Assembly: GCF_030161555.1 (NCBI RefSeq)
Contig: NZ_BSUK01000001.1
Span: forward strand, 930,001-994,000
Direction of reading: 5' to 3'
DNA: 64,000 nt
Source: Luteimicrobium album
Lineage (GTDB): Bacteria > Actinomycetota > Actinomycetes > Actinomycetales > Cellulomonadaceae
Shown here: positions 45,194 to 56,000 of the stretch, piece by piece
Position numbering within the stretch: the stretch's first letter is position 1
Layout: each line of letters starts with the position of its first letter
Program-made: the position numbers and the translations under genes
The notes under the pieces: generated by a model
Databases searched by the model: none
Seen by the model: only the letters and a program-made list of their open reading frames with translations
Told to the model about the DNA's origin: nothing

Positions 45194-45651
45194 CGATGCT
45201 CCGGTTCCGCAACATCGACGCCACTCCCGACGACCCGGTCGAAGACTGGGGGTTCGAAGGGCTCCTGACGGCGGTCGAGCGTGGCTCACTGCCCCACTGG
45301 CGCCGCATCGTCTCCTCCGTACGGCGCGACCCGTTCGGCAAGGTCGCCGCCGAGCTCGAGGAGGTTCTCGGCGTGGCCGAGCGCGAGGGAGTGGTCGACT
45401 CGCTCCGGCGCAATCTCGACCGCGCCAGGGCGGGAGAGCGCGGAGCCGTCGCCGAACGGGTGCGGCGCGCCGTCGTCCGCTCCGACCTGACCGCAGCAGC
45501 GTTCGCGCGGACGATCGGAACCTCGCCCTCGCGACTCTCCACGTACATGTCGGGGCAGGTGACGCCGTCGGCGGCCCTCCTCACGAAGATGGAGAGGACC
45601 GCCGACGACCTCGCGCTCGAGTCCTACGTCCGGTCGGTGCGGGAGCGGTAG
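45190..45651 (+). CDS. XRE-like HTH protein paired with the nucleotidyltransferase (putative antitoxin)
   Basis: 153 residues. The N-terminal ~90 residues (DDPVEDWGFEGLLTAVERGS, LPHWRRIVSSVRRDPFGKVA) are not a known fold to me. The C-terminal helix-turn-helix (DLTAAAFARTIGTSPSRLST, YMSGQVTPSAALLTKMERTA) is Cro/CI-like. The four-base overlap with the enzyme gene and the palindromic promoter upstream fit an antitoxin-repressor. Confidence 0.78.
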   Translation: MTMLRFRNIDATPDDPVEDWGFEGLLTAVERGSLPHWRRIVSSVRRDPFGKVAAELEEVLGVAEREGVVDSLRRNLDRARAGERGAVAERVRRAVVRSDLTAAAFARTIGTSPSRLSTYMSGQVTPSAALLTKMERTADDLALESYVRSVRER

Positions 45652-45655
45652 CCGG

Positions 45656-45903
45656 TCACGGCGTGACGATCGGGAAGTCCGGGTCGAACTCATCGAGCAG
45701 CGCGCCGTAGGCTTCCAGCACCGACGCGTCGCCGTCGATCGTGAGCTTCCCCGCCACCGCGAGCTTCCCGGCTACGGCCGGCTGGAGCACCGCCCCGACT
45801 ACGGCGCTGTTGGGCCCCGCGACGGTCACCGACGGCTCGCCCCAGAGCCCCTCACGGGCGTTGAGGACGCCGTTCCCGACCCAGGCCGTCCAGGTCGTGC
45901 CAG
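45656..45903 (-). pseudogene. C-terminal remnant of an alkylsulfatase-like gene
   Basis: The minus strand ends KLTIDGDASVLEAYGALLDE then FDPDFPIVTP, matching the end of the intact alkylsulfatase at 59691-61586 (ITGDASVLHTLAGLLSPGDP, DFAIVTPD). The visible part (from TWTAWVGNGVLNAREG on) covers only the SCP2-like C-terminal domain; the metallo-beta-lactamase domain is absent. It stops at ~45900, where a head-truncated gene on the other strand begins. Confidence 0.75.
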
Positions 45904-46155
45904 ATGACGCTGAGCGTCTGCGGCGCTGACGGCTACTTCGCACCCAACGATCTCGGGGTCAACAACGTGAACGCGGTCTTCGCCGTCGCCGGCGACGACG
46001 GCTCCGTCACCGTGCATCTCGGCGCGTGGGACGCGGACGTCCCGAACCGGATCCCGCTGCCCGAGGGCTGGAACCTGTTGATCCGGCTCTACCAGCCCCG
46101 TCTCGATGAGCTCTCGACCTGGCAGGTGCCTGCGGTGGAACCGGCCGACGCCTGA
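45904..46155 (+). pseudogene. C-terminal remnant of a DUF1214 (DUF1254/DUF1214) gene
   Basis: The frame MTLSVCGADGYFAPNDLGVN, NGSVTV-like GDDGSVTVHLG and NRIPLPEGWNLLIRLYQPRL then DELSTWQVPAVEPADA is the end of a DUF1214 domain (nonpolar strand, NW/LP.G.f...lRlY.P...). Typical proteins are ~400 residues; only the last ~80 remain, and no ribosome-binding site precedes the ATG. Confidence 0.65.
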
Positions 46156-46240
46156 GCCGCCCGAGGACCACCCACTGCGGATGAGGCGGAGCGAGGTCCG
46201 CGTGGCCGAAGGTGGAGGAAGACGAGGAGGTGGGCCCGTG

Positions 46241-46456
46241 ATGTACAGCGTCCGGGTGCGGGGGCGTCTCACCGGCATCCCCCTGCACGACTACATCGAG
46301 GTCGTCGAGCGGCGCCCGGGGGACGCTCCCGACGAGACCGCGCTCACGTGCCGTGTCGCTGACGCCGCCGCGCTCACGGGGGTCGTCGCGCTCCTGCACG
46401 ACCTCGGACTGACCGTGACGGAGATGCACGCCCTGCCCGACGTCCCGACGTCCTGA
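46241..46456 (+). CDS. Hypothetical small protein
   Basis: 71 residues from ATG 46241, with GAGGAGG ten bases upstream. A simple alpha/beta pattern (MYSVRVRGRLTGIPLHDYIE, VADAAALTGVVALLHDLGLT, VTEMHAL) resembles a small regulatory or ACT-like fold, but I cannot assign it. It is 16 bp before the permease gene and likely in its operon. Confidence 0.65.
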   Translation: MYSVRVRGRLTGIPLHDYIEVVERRPGDAPDETALTCRVADAAALTGVVALLHDLGLTVTEMHALPDVPTS

Positions 46457-46472
46457 CCCGGGAGGAGCACCG

Positions 46473-47722
46473 GTGACCACCCAGACCGTCGCTGCCGGCG
46501 ACGACGCCACCGACGACGCGTACGGGCGCCCCCTGCAGCACGACTCGAGGCGCCCGCCCCGGTGGTTCGCGCGCGGGCTCGTGATGGCGGCGGTCGCGGT
46601 GTTCGTCGCGGCGTTCGCGTGGCACGCGTTCTTCCAGCTCAAGGGCCTGATCGTCAACGTCCTGATCGCGTTCTTCATCTCGCTCGCCCTCGAGCCGATC
46701 GTCCTGTGGCTCGTGCGGCACGGTTGGAAGCGCGGCCTCGCGGCGGGGGCCGCGCTCGTCGGGACGATCCTCTTCGCGCTGGTGATCGTGGCGCTGTTCG
46801 GCAACCTGTTCGTCCAGCAGCTCCTCGCACTCTTCAAGAACGTCCCAGCGATGTACTCCGACCTCCAGGACTGGCTCTCCCGGACCTTCGACGTGACCAT
46901 CCCGGACTCCGGCGAGCTCATCAAGGACGCGATGGGACGGTGGGGCGACGACGTCGCGTCGGGCGTCCTGCTCGTCGGCTCGACCGTCGTCTCGGCACTG
47001 TTCGCGATCACGACGATCCTGCTCGTCGTCTACTACCTGTCGGCCGCGGGTCCGCGGTTCCGGGCGGCGGTGTGCGCGCGGCTCACGCCGAACCGGCAGA
47101 CCGAGGTCCTCACGCTGTGGGAGACGGCGCAGCGCAAGGCGTCCGACTTCATCACGTCGCGCGTCGTGCTGGCCGCGCTGTCGAGCGCCTTCACGTTCGT
47201 CTTCCTGACGATCCTGCGGACCCCGTACGCTCTGCCGCTCGCGCTCTTCACAGGGATCGTGTCGCAGTTCATCCCGACGATCGGCACCTACATCGGCGGC
47301 GCGCTGCCCGTCGTCGTGGCGCTCACGTCGCAGGGGATCCCGCAGGCCGTGGCGGTGCTGGCGTTCATCATCGCGTACCAGCAGATCGAGAACTACATCT
47401 TCTCGCCCAAGGTCTCGGCCAAGGCGCTCGAGATGAACCCCGCCGTCGCGTTCCTCGTGGTGCTCGCGTTCGGCGCCGTGTTCGGGGCGATCGGCGCGTT
47501 CCTCGCGCTGCCCGTCGCCGCGACCGTCCAGGCGGTCATGGACACGTACTGGAAGCGGCACCAGCTCGTCGAGTCCGAGATGCTGCGCGACCCCGAGCGG
47601 ACCGCACCGAAGGATCGCTGGCAGCGCGTGCGCCGTCGGGCGGAGGACGACCCTGCCGACGACGACGGCGGCATCGCCGACGACGAGCAGCCCCCGCGGA
47701 CGACGGCACCGACGAGCGATGA
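46473..47722 (+). CDS. AI-2E-family transporter (terminal frameshift)
   Basis: About 416 residues. Eight membrane helices with the family blocks LIVNVLIAFFISLALEPIVL, ITTILLVVYYLSAAGPRFRA, FTGIVSQFIPTIGTYIGGAL, IIAYQQIENYIFSPKVSAKA and LEMNPAVAFLVVLAFGAVFG. The acidic tail ends PADDGTDER at TGA 47720 after a one-base shift in a CCCCC run near 47695; without it the frame runs on antisense-like through the next gene. Members include autoinducer-2 exporters and Na+/H+ antiporters, so the substrate is open. Confidence 0.88.
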
Positions 47723-49449
47723 GCGGTGCGGACGCGCGCGCGACGCCCGGTCCTCTGACGCTCCTCGCCCGGTGGGCGCGCTCGGCACGTCCGCGGCGCG
47801 CGGCCCTCCGCGACGACGTCGTCGCCGGGCTGACCGGCGCGATCAGCTCGGTCCCCGACGGCATGGCCTGCGGTCTGCTGGCGGGCGTGAGCCCGGTCCA
47901 CGGCCTCTACGCGAACACGGTGGGGCCGGTCGGCGGCGGTCTCACGAGCTCGACGACCCTCATGCGCGTCACGACGACGAGCGCCGCGGCCCTCGCCGCC
48001 GGGTCCGCGCTGGCCGGCGTCCCGGACGACCGGCGGTCCGACGCGATGATCTGGCTGGCCCTCCTCGCGGGCGCGTTCATGATCGCCGCGGGCGCGCTGC
48101 GCCTCGGTCGGTACGTCCGGTTCGTCTCGCAGTCCGTGATGCTCGGCTTCCTCACGGGCGTCGCCGTGACGATCGTCCTGGGGCAGCTCGGCAAGCTCAC
48201 CGGGACGTCGCCGCAGGGCGACCTCGCGCTCACCAAGGGCTGGCAGGTCGTGGCGCACCCCGGGACCTGGAGCTGGCCGTCGGTCGCCGCGGGCGTCGGG
48301 GCGCTCGTGCTCCTGATCCTCCTGGGCCGCACCCGGCTGTCGCCCTTCGCGGCGCTGATCGCTCTCGTCGTCCCGACCGTCGTGGTCATCGTCACCGGCG
48401 CGGCCGTCGCGCGGGTCCACGACACCGCGGACATCCCCGCCGGCCTCCCGCTGCCCGGCATCCCGGCGCTGTCCGCGCTCAGCCCCGACGTCGTCGTCGG
48501 GGCGCTCACCGTCACGATCGTCGTGCTCGTGCAGGGTGCGGGCGTCGCGGAGGCCGCGCCGAACCCGGACGGGTCGTCGTCGCGGACCAACACGGACTTC
48601 GGCGCCCAGGGCACGGCGAACGTCCTGTCCGGGCCGTTCGGCGGCATGGCGATCGGCGCGTCCGTCAGCTCGACGGCGCTCAACGTGGCCAGCGGTGCGC
48701 GGACGCGGTGGGCCGCGATCTTCTCGGGGCTCTGGGCGCTGCTCATCCTCGTGGGGCTGTCCGGGCTCGTGGGGAAGGTCGCCATGCCCACGCTCGCGGC
48801 CGTCCTGATCTACGCGGCCGTCTCGTCGCTGCGCCCCCGCCAGGTCCGCACGATGATCCACGCGGGCAGCACCCCCGCGATCGCGCTCGTCGTGACGTTC
48901 GTGGCGACGCTGCTCCTGCCCGTCGCGGCGGCCGTCGGGGTCGGCGTCGTCGTCTCGCTCCTCCTCCAGCTCAACCGCGAGGCCGTGGACCTGCGCGTCG
49001 TCCGCCTCGTGCCGCACACCGACGGCAGCGGACCGGTCGAGCGCCCCGCTCCGCGCACGCTCCACGACCACGACGTCGTCGTCCTCGACGTCTACGGCTC
49101 GCTGTTCTACGCCGGCGCCCGGACCCTGCAACGCCAGCTCCCCGACCCCGCCGGCGCGGCGGACGCCGCGGTGGTCCTGCGGCTGCGAGGCCGGACGACG
49201 CTCGGCGCGACGTTCTTCCTCGTCATCGCCCAGTACTCCGACACCCTCGACGCCGGCGGCAACCGCCTGTACCTGTCCGGGCTCTCACCCGAGGTCCTGC
49301 ACGTCTGGGAGTCCCGCGTGCTCGCCGAGCACCTCGCCAACGTGCGGCTGTACCCCGCGACGGACGTGGTGCTCGGGTCGACGCACGCCGCCTGGCTCGA
49401 CGCCCGGGCGAGGCGGGTGGGGCGCCCGGCCCCTCCGCCGTCGTCCTGA
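47719..49449 (+). CDS. SulP-family anion transporter with STAS domain
   Basis: 576 residues, uninterrupted. The membrane domain carries DDVVAGLTGAISSVPDGMAC, GLLAGVSPVHGLYANTVGPV, LGFLTGVAVTIVLGQLGKLT and SGPFGGMAIGASVSSTALNV; the C-terminal part (HDHDVVVLDVYGSLFYAGAR, LRLRGRTTLGATFFLVIAQY, LYLSGLSP) is a STAS domain with a normal order but an unusual conserved core. ATG 47719 overlaps the AI-2E stop (ATGA). Family members carry sulfate, bicarbonate or other anions; the variant sulfate-transport signature (GVSPVHGLYAN) leaves the ion unknown. Confidence 0.9.
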   Translation: MSGADARATPGPLTLLARWARSARPRRAALRDDVVAGLTGAISSVPDGMACGLLAGVSPVHGLYANTVGPVGGGLTSSTTLMRVTTTSAAALAAGSALAGVPDDRRSDAMIWLALLAGAFMIAAGALRLGRYVRFVSQSVMLGFLTGVAVTIVLGQLGKLTGTSPQGDLALTKGWQVVAHPGTWSWPSVAAGVGALVLLILLGRTRLSPFAALIALVVPTVVVIVTGAAVARVHDTADIPAGLPLPGIPALSALSPDVVVGALTVTIVVLVQGAGVAEAAPNPDGSSSRTNTDFGAQGTANVLSGPFGGMAIGASVSSTALNVASGARTRWAAIFSGLWALLILVGLSGLVGKVAMPTLAAVLIYAAVSSLRPRQVRTMIHAGSTPAIALVVTFVATLLLPVAAAVGVGVVVSLLLQLNREAVDLRVVRLVPHTDGSGPVERPAPRTLHDHDVVVLDVYGSLFYAGARTLQRQLPDPAGAADAAVVLRLRGRTTLGATFFLVIAQYSDTLDAGGNRLYLSGLSPEVLHVWESRVLAEHLANVRLYPATDVVLGSTHAAWLDARARRVGRPAPPPSS

Positions 49450-49477
49450 CGCCCGCGCGTCTGGCACGATGCTCCGC

Positions 49478-50011
49478 ATGGCGCTACGCGATTCACACCT
49501 GACCGAGGGCGAGGACGTCGTCCTGGAGCTGCGCACGCACCTCAAGGCGCTGTTCTGGCCGATCGTCCTGCTGGTCGTCCTCGTCGCGGCGGTCGCGGTC
49601 ACGGCCGCTCTGGGCGCGCCGGCGATCGCCGTCGAGGTCGTGGCCGTCGTCGCGTTCCTGCTGGCCTGCCTCGTGGTGCTCCCGCGCTGGACGCGCTGGC
49701 TGACGACGCGCTACGTCGTCACGACCAAACGGATCCTCGTGCGGGCGGGCATCGTGACGCGCACGGGCCGCGACATCCCGCTGTACCGGATCAACGACGT
49801 CGCCTCCGAGCAGGGGATCCTCGACCGGGTCTTCGGCTGCGGGACGCTCGTGGTGTCCGACGCGAGCGAGAAGCCGGGCCTCGTGCTGCACGACGTCCCG
49901 CACGTCGACGACGTGCAGGTGCGCCTCCACGAGCTGCTCTTCGCGCACGACGACAACTCCGACGAGGGCGAGTTCCCGCCCGGCGAGCCGCAGCGCCGTG
50001 GGGCGCGCTGA
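49478..50011 (+). CDS. Bacterial PH-domain (bPH2/YdbS-like) membrane protein
   Basis: 177 residues from ATG 49478. Two hydrophobic helices (LFWPIVLLVVLVAAVAVTAA and AIAVEVVAVVAFLLACLVVL) precede a bacterial PH domain (RYVVTTKRILVRAGIVTRTG, RDIPLYRINDVASEQGILDR, VFGCGTLVVSDASEKPGLVL). The acidic tail is short. A CACGAT hexamer seven bases before the start suggests a leaderless transcript. Family function is membrane-associated but poorly defined. Confidence 0.9.
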   Translation: MALRDSHLTEGEDVVLELRTHLKALFWPIVLLVVLVAAVAVTAALGAPAIAVEVVAVVAFLLACLVVLPRWTRWLTTRYVVTTKRILVRAGIVTRTGRDIPLYRINDVASEQGILDRVFGCGTLVVSDASEKPGLVLHDVPHVDDVQVRLHELLFAHDDNSDEGEFPPGEPQRRGAR

Positions 50012-50031
50012 CCCTCTCGCCTTCGGTTGCC

Positions 50032-53000
50032 TCAGCCCTCCCGACGACGGCGCAGCAGCACCAGCCCGAGGCCGAGGCTGAGCAGCGCGAGCACCGCCAG
50101 TGCGGGCTGCGCCGGCGACGTGCCCGTCGCCGCGAGCGTCGGAGTCGTGGGCCCGGAGCCACCGGACCCACCCGAGCCACCGGACCCACCCGAGCCGCCC
50201 GGAGTCCCCGGCTTGCCCGGCTTGCCCGGCTTGCCCGGTGTAGCCGGGTCGAACCGGTTGGTCACGGTGATCTCGAGGGGCTGCAGCTCGTCCGAGATCC
50301 CGACCACGGCGGCGTCGGTCGCTGTCGCGTGGTCGACGGTCGACGCGTCGGCGCCGCCGTCGTCCGTCTCGGTCGCGAAGCACCGGGTGCCCAGCGGGAG
50401 CTTGACGGGGTTGCCGTCGGCGTCCTCGGCCGTGAGCGTCTCGCCGCCCTTGATCGCGACCGGCTCCGAGAACAGCGTCAGCGGCTCGTCACCGCCCGCG
50501 TCGTACTGGCAGGTCAGCAGGACGGTGAACGTCTTCTTCTTGACGCTCGCCGTGACTCCCTCGCCCGTGAGCTTCTTGGTCAGCGAGATCGTGCCCGCGG
50601 AGAACGGGTTGACGAAGCCCGCGACGACGACCTGGGGCGTGCCCTCGTCGTCGACGTCGGGGATCGTCACCGTCACGGGGGCGGGGTCGAGTCGGCCCCG
50701 CCGTCGTCCGTCTCGCGGACCACGCACACTGCGCCGACGGGCAGCGGGCCGAGCACGTCGGACTCAAGCTCCGACGTCGTGCCGTCGCCCTCGAGGGTCA
50801 CGGTGTCCTGGTACGCGGCGTCGTCCCCGTCGAACGAGCACGTCACGTCGAACACGAACGGCCCAACCGACGCCTCGGGGGCGCCCGGCCCGTCGACGAG
50901 CTTGGCGACCTGCAGCCCGCCCGCGCGGTACTCGTTGGTGATGCCGATCGTCACGGGGTCCTCGTCGGCGGGCCCGACGGTCACGACACCGGACTGCGTC
51001 GCGTCGCTCTCGTCGGCCGGGTCGTAGGTCACCGCGGTCGCGCTGTGCGTGTCCGTCTCGGCGACCCGGCACTCGGCGCCCACGAGCGCGTCGACGCTCG
51101 TCGTCTCGCCGGGCGTCACGGTCACGGTCTGGGGGAAGCCCGGGAGCGTCTCGCCGTCGGCGGTGCACGTGACGTCCGCGGTGAACGAGTCGGCCGCGAA
51201 GTCCGCCGCGTCGCCCGTGACGGCCTTGGTCAGGTGCAGCACGCCGGGGTCGAACGTGTTGGTGACCGTGACCTCGGCGACGTCCTCGCCGGAGCCCACG
51301 ACGACCGGCTCGTCGGGCGAGATCGAGGTGGAGGTCGCGCCGCCGTCGTCGGTCTCGGTGACGACGCACGACGAGCCCGTGGCGACATGCTCGATCGTGT
51401 GCGTGAGCGGGTCGTCGCCGCCGAGCGTCACGTCGCCGGACCAGGTGGTGCGGGTGCCGGACTCGTCGTCGAGCGTGCACTCGACGTGGACAACGAACGG
51501 TCCGGCGCCGTAGGTGTCGGCGGCGTCGCCCTCGACGTGCTTGACGATCCGGAGGAGCCGTCGGCGAACGTGTTGTGGACGACGTCGGTGTTGGTGCCGT
51601 CGGTCGTCGGGGCGAGCTCGACCGTGGCACTGTCGCCGTCGGTGGTGGACTCGTCGCCGCCGGCCGGCGTCACGTCGTGCGTCGTGGTGACCGCGCCGTG
51701 GGCGTCGTCCTCGGTCACGTCGCAGCTCGCGCCCGCCGGGAGCCCCGTGAGGTGGAGGGTGTCGCCGTCGGCGATCGTCGCCTCCATGGGGTTGTCGGCC
51801 GAGTAACCGTCCGCGTAGACGGGGTCGCCCAGGAACGTGCAGTCCACGGTCACGTGGAAGGGCCCGTACGCGACCGGAGTTCCGTCCTGGTCGACGGCGG
51901 GCGAGTCGACGGACTTCGTGATGTCGAGGCTCGCGAACTGGTAGTCGTTCGTCAGAGTCACCAGGGGCACGACCGGTGACGTCGTTCGCTCCGCGACCAC
52001 GTGGTTGACCGTCGACGACGTCTGACCGTTGTCACCCTCGGAGACGGTGCAGTCAGCGTGATACGGCACACCGCTGATCGTGAGCGGTTCGTTCGGTGTG
52101 AGGGTCACGGTTCCCTGGTCGCCGAGGTCCACAGGCTCTCCGACGGACGTACAGTCGACCGTCGCGCGGAACGTTCCCGGCGCGTAGGTGTCCGCCGCCG
52201 GCCCCGTGACCTCCTTGACGACCTGGATGCGTGCCGTCGCGAGTGCCACGCCGACGCGCGGAGGCTCGGTCGTGAGGGTCCACAGCGTCTGGCCGTTCGG
52301 CCGCACAGCCTCGCCCGACGCCCCGACGGTGTTGTAGGCGATCCTGTCCTCGCCGACCGTCTGCGACTGAGCCGGAGCCTTCATCGGGACGTTCACCGAG
52401 AACGTGTCGGTCGGTTGCAGCGGTGTCGTCGGGTCGAACACGAACAGGAGACCGGTGGCGGTGGCGGGATCCGGCGCAGCGGCGTCCGTCCATTCTGTCC
52501 AGCTTCCGCACGAGAGGGGATTCGACGTCCCCACGCCGTCCGCACAGAAGTCGTCCGGGCCGTCGTCCGTGAAGTAGACCGTGAGCGTGCCGTCACCGCT
52601 CGCCAGAGTCGGCTTCTCGCCGGAGAGCACCGGGCGCCACTCGCTGCCACGGTCGAGCGGAGCAGTCGCCAGCTGGTCACCGAGCGCGGGAAGCCGGTCG
52701 ACCGAGGAGACTTCGTCGATCGGCAGGTTGCCCGTGTTCTGGTAGCGCAGCTGCCAGTCGACAGCCCCACCGGGAACGGCGATCGGGACACAAGGACGTG
52801 CGTAGTAGCCTTGCGCATCCGCCTTGCAGTCCGCGGGGTCCGCGGTCGTCAGCGGATCCGTCAGCACGCCCAGCTCGTCGGAGCCCTCGGCCTTCACGGC
52901 CTTGCGGACGCCCAGAGCACCGCCCTCGAGCACGCTGTTGGTGGCCGACGCCCGGCACTCCCCGGTGGCAGCGTCGAGCTCGCCGTCGCACTCGTCCCAC

Positions 53001-56000
53001 GGGCGGTCGCCCACCACGCCGAAGGAGTTCGTGAACTTCGTGTCAGACGGCAGACCGACACGAGTCTGCATCGGGAAGGTGATCGTGTAGGTCTCGCCGG
53101 GCTCGAGCGTCGTCCCCGCGGGGAACGTCCACCGGATCGACGTGGGGGCACCCGTGCCTGCGTCGTTCGTGACATCGACCGTCACCTGCGTCGAGTCGGT
53201 CGGCATCGGGCTGTCGTTGTCACCGACCGGGTCCTGCAGGTCATAGGTGTAACGGTCGTCCTCGGAGGTGTTCGGGTCGAAGACCAACAGAGGGCCTTGC
53301 GGATCACTGGGGAGCCGGTCGGTCACGACGGGATCGACGATCGGGACGAGTCCGGAGTTCTTGATCGTGAGCGTGTAGGGGAACGGCGCACCCGGCTGCT
53401 CGAGGTTGCCGTTCGGCGACTTGCTCACCGAGACCGCGTTGGCGAGGTGCTTGTACGTGATCGTCGCCGACGTGTCTGCGGACGCGGTGAGCGGACCGTT
53501 GCTGTCGACGTCGTTGCTCGTCACCGTCGTCGTGATGTCGTTCGTCGCGACGCCGGGCTTGGTCTCCGACGGCGCTGGCTGATGGTCGGCCTGGTCCGTC
53601 TCGAGCGGTCCGCCCGAGCGCAGCTCGGCCCGCCGCACGACCTGGAACTTCACGGGCTGGTTGGGGCTGGCGGGGTTCTCCCAGGCAGCTTCGTCCGCGC
53701 GCGTGAAGGTGAACCGGAGTCCCTGCACGTCCGCGGCGTTCACCCCGTCCGGAAGAGCCGCCGTCGCCGATGGCGAGCCGGTCGTCCAGGAACCGCCGGT
53801 CGCCACCAGGTTGCCGTCGCCGTCCGTGGTGAACGTCGCGCCGGTGAAGGCGTCGACCTGGACACGGTCGATCGGATGGGTGAAGTCCGGCTCCGTCAGC
53901 GACGACAGGTCGTACTGGTTCCAGAACGTCGGGGACACGTCCTCGATCACCATCTGCACCGTGCGCGAGGTGCCGGTGGGCTTCCCGGACAACGTGACGG
54001 TGACAGGGCTGTTGTCGCCCTCGTTCTGGCTCGCCGGGTCGAACGACTTCGTCGTCACGACCCCGATCCCCTGGTCGACGACCTGGATGGTCGCCGTGTC
54101 GCTGTCGGTGACCGGGTTTTTCTCGTAGCCCGGGAAGTCGACCAGATCCTCGACGGTGTCCGTCGCGTAGTCCGTGTAGGTGCCGGTCGTGACGGGCGCG
54201 CCGGTCGTGAGGGTCGTCTTCCGCAGCTGCGCGTCGAACGTGACGTTCGCGACCGCCCCCTTGTTGATCCGCCCCGTGTACACGACGGTGAACCCGGTGA
54301 CGTCGGTGAGGGTCGCGGGGTCGAGCGCCTGCGCCTCGGCGCGGGTGTACGTGTTGGTGCCGCCACCCTGGCGCGTGAGGGTGATCGTGACGCCGGTCGC
54401 ACCGATCGGCGCCGGGTCGGGGATCGTCACGAAGCCGTGGAACGCGAACGAGTCGAACGGCGTCGCCGCACCCGGCGCCGAGCTCGCGGCATGGTCGTCG
54501 ATCGTCAGCCGGTCGACCTTCTGCGGCGAGGTGTTGGTCGCCTTGAGCGACACGCGCGTGGTCGGGTAGTCGGCCGGTGCCACACCGTCGTCCGGCAGGC
54601 CCACCGGGCCACCGGTCCACGTCTTGTCGAGCGTCGTCGCAAGGTTCGACTCGGTGATGCTCACCGCGTCGGAGTCCGTGTCGAAGTAGGTCTGCGTCGG
54701 CGTGTAGGCGTCGGCACGCACGGTGTTGTTCACGGCGCCCGGGTCCTCGAGGTTGAAGTCGACCTCGCTCAGCACGGGCACCGTCGGGTCGGAGCGCTTG
54801 GTGTCACGGACCTGGAACACGGGGTGGATCGTCCGGTGCGTGCCCTGCGTCGACCTGGCGACGCCCGAGCCCACGGCCGGGTCCCCTACCCCGGGGTTCT
54901 TCGCGGCGCGTGTCGGGCTCTCGACGTAGGTCAGCCGGAAAGACGTGGCATCGGCCTTCTCGCCGGCCGTGAGCGTGTAGCCGGGGAAGGTCCCGTCGCA
55001 CGCGGACGGGCACGGGTCGTTCGTCGCCTCGGCCCAGGCGCCATCGATGTAGAGCTCGACCTTGGTGACCTGGTCCCACTTGAGCAGCGGGTCCTGGGCG
55101 GCCGTGATGGGATCGATCTTGACGAGGTCGAACGCGTCGTAGACCGACGTCGCGACGTCGGCAGCGGGGTTCGAGACGTCCTGGACGACCTCGTGGTCGA
55201 CGTTGGAGAAGCCGCCGGTCGACCAGGTCAGCGTCGCGCCGATCTGATCCTGGCTGCGCTCCTGGACAGCCCCAGGCTCGTCCCACGCCTTGTCGATCAG
55301 ATCGCCCTCGCCTGGGTCGACGTGGTTGAGGTCGATCGTGTCGCAACCCGCGGGATCGGCAGTCGCTGAGATGTCACCCGCCGAGACACCCGACCCGGCG
55401 CAGTTCTCCACGGTCTGGTCGACGTTCTCGACGGTGTCGTTGAGCTCGACCCGGACGTTCGGGTTGACCTCGGTGCCCGGGGGAAGCCGTCCTCGTCCGT
55501 GGAGTTGTAGACGAACTGGACGCCGTGAGCGTCGACGCCGTCCGGGAAGTTCGCCGAGTACGGGCTCGCGCTCGACGGGAGGTCGGTCATCCCGGGAACG
55601 GGGACCCACGCGCTGCCGTTCCAGTAGTTGACGGTCAGAGTCGCGTTGTCGGGGATCGGCACTGCGACCACGCCCGTGGCGTCGAACACGTCGTAGAACT
55701 CGGAGTCGTTCGGGTCGCCCGAAGGGTCGGAGACGACGATCTGCTGGGCGTTCGTCGTGGACGCGGGGAACTCGTCGACCTTGCCCGAGAGCTGGATCGT
55801 GGCGTCCTGGCCGGGAACCGCAGGGATCTCGCCCGGCGTGATGCGCTTCGTGACGCTCGTGCTCAGCCGGTCCTCGTACTTCGTGAGTGTGTCGTTCGCG
55901 GTTGCCTCGGGCGACGTCTGGTCGCCGCGTCCGGTCACGACGCCGATCTCGTTCGGGAAGGTCTGCTGCTCGGTGCCGTCCTCGTCGGCCTGCACCTGGA

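Noticed and set aside
46473-49502. 1,009-residue protein extending the AI-2E transporter
   Set aside because: The second part is an Arg/Pro-rich translation out of frame with the clearly real SulP gene; a one-base shift near 47695 gives a normal stop overlapping the SulP start.
50150-50240. CRISPR-like or structural DNA repeat
   Set aside because: The units are nine bases, contiguous and in frame, encoding Pro-Gly-Lys and Gly-Gly-Ser tracts of the adhesin stalk; there are no spacers.
52001-55369. 1,122-residue plus-strand open frame across the adhesin
   Set aside because: It is the shadow of the minus-strand adhesin; it is Arg/Val/Asp-rich with no motif and has no ribosome-binding site.
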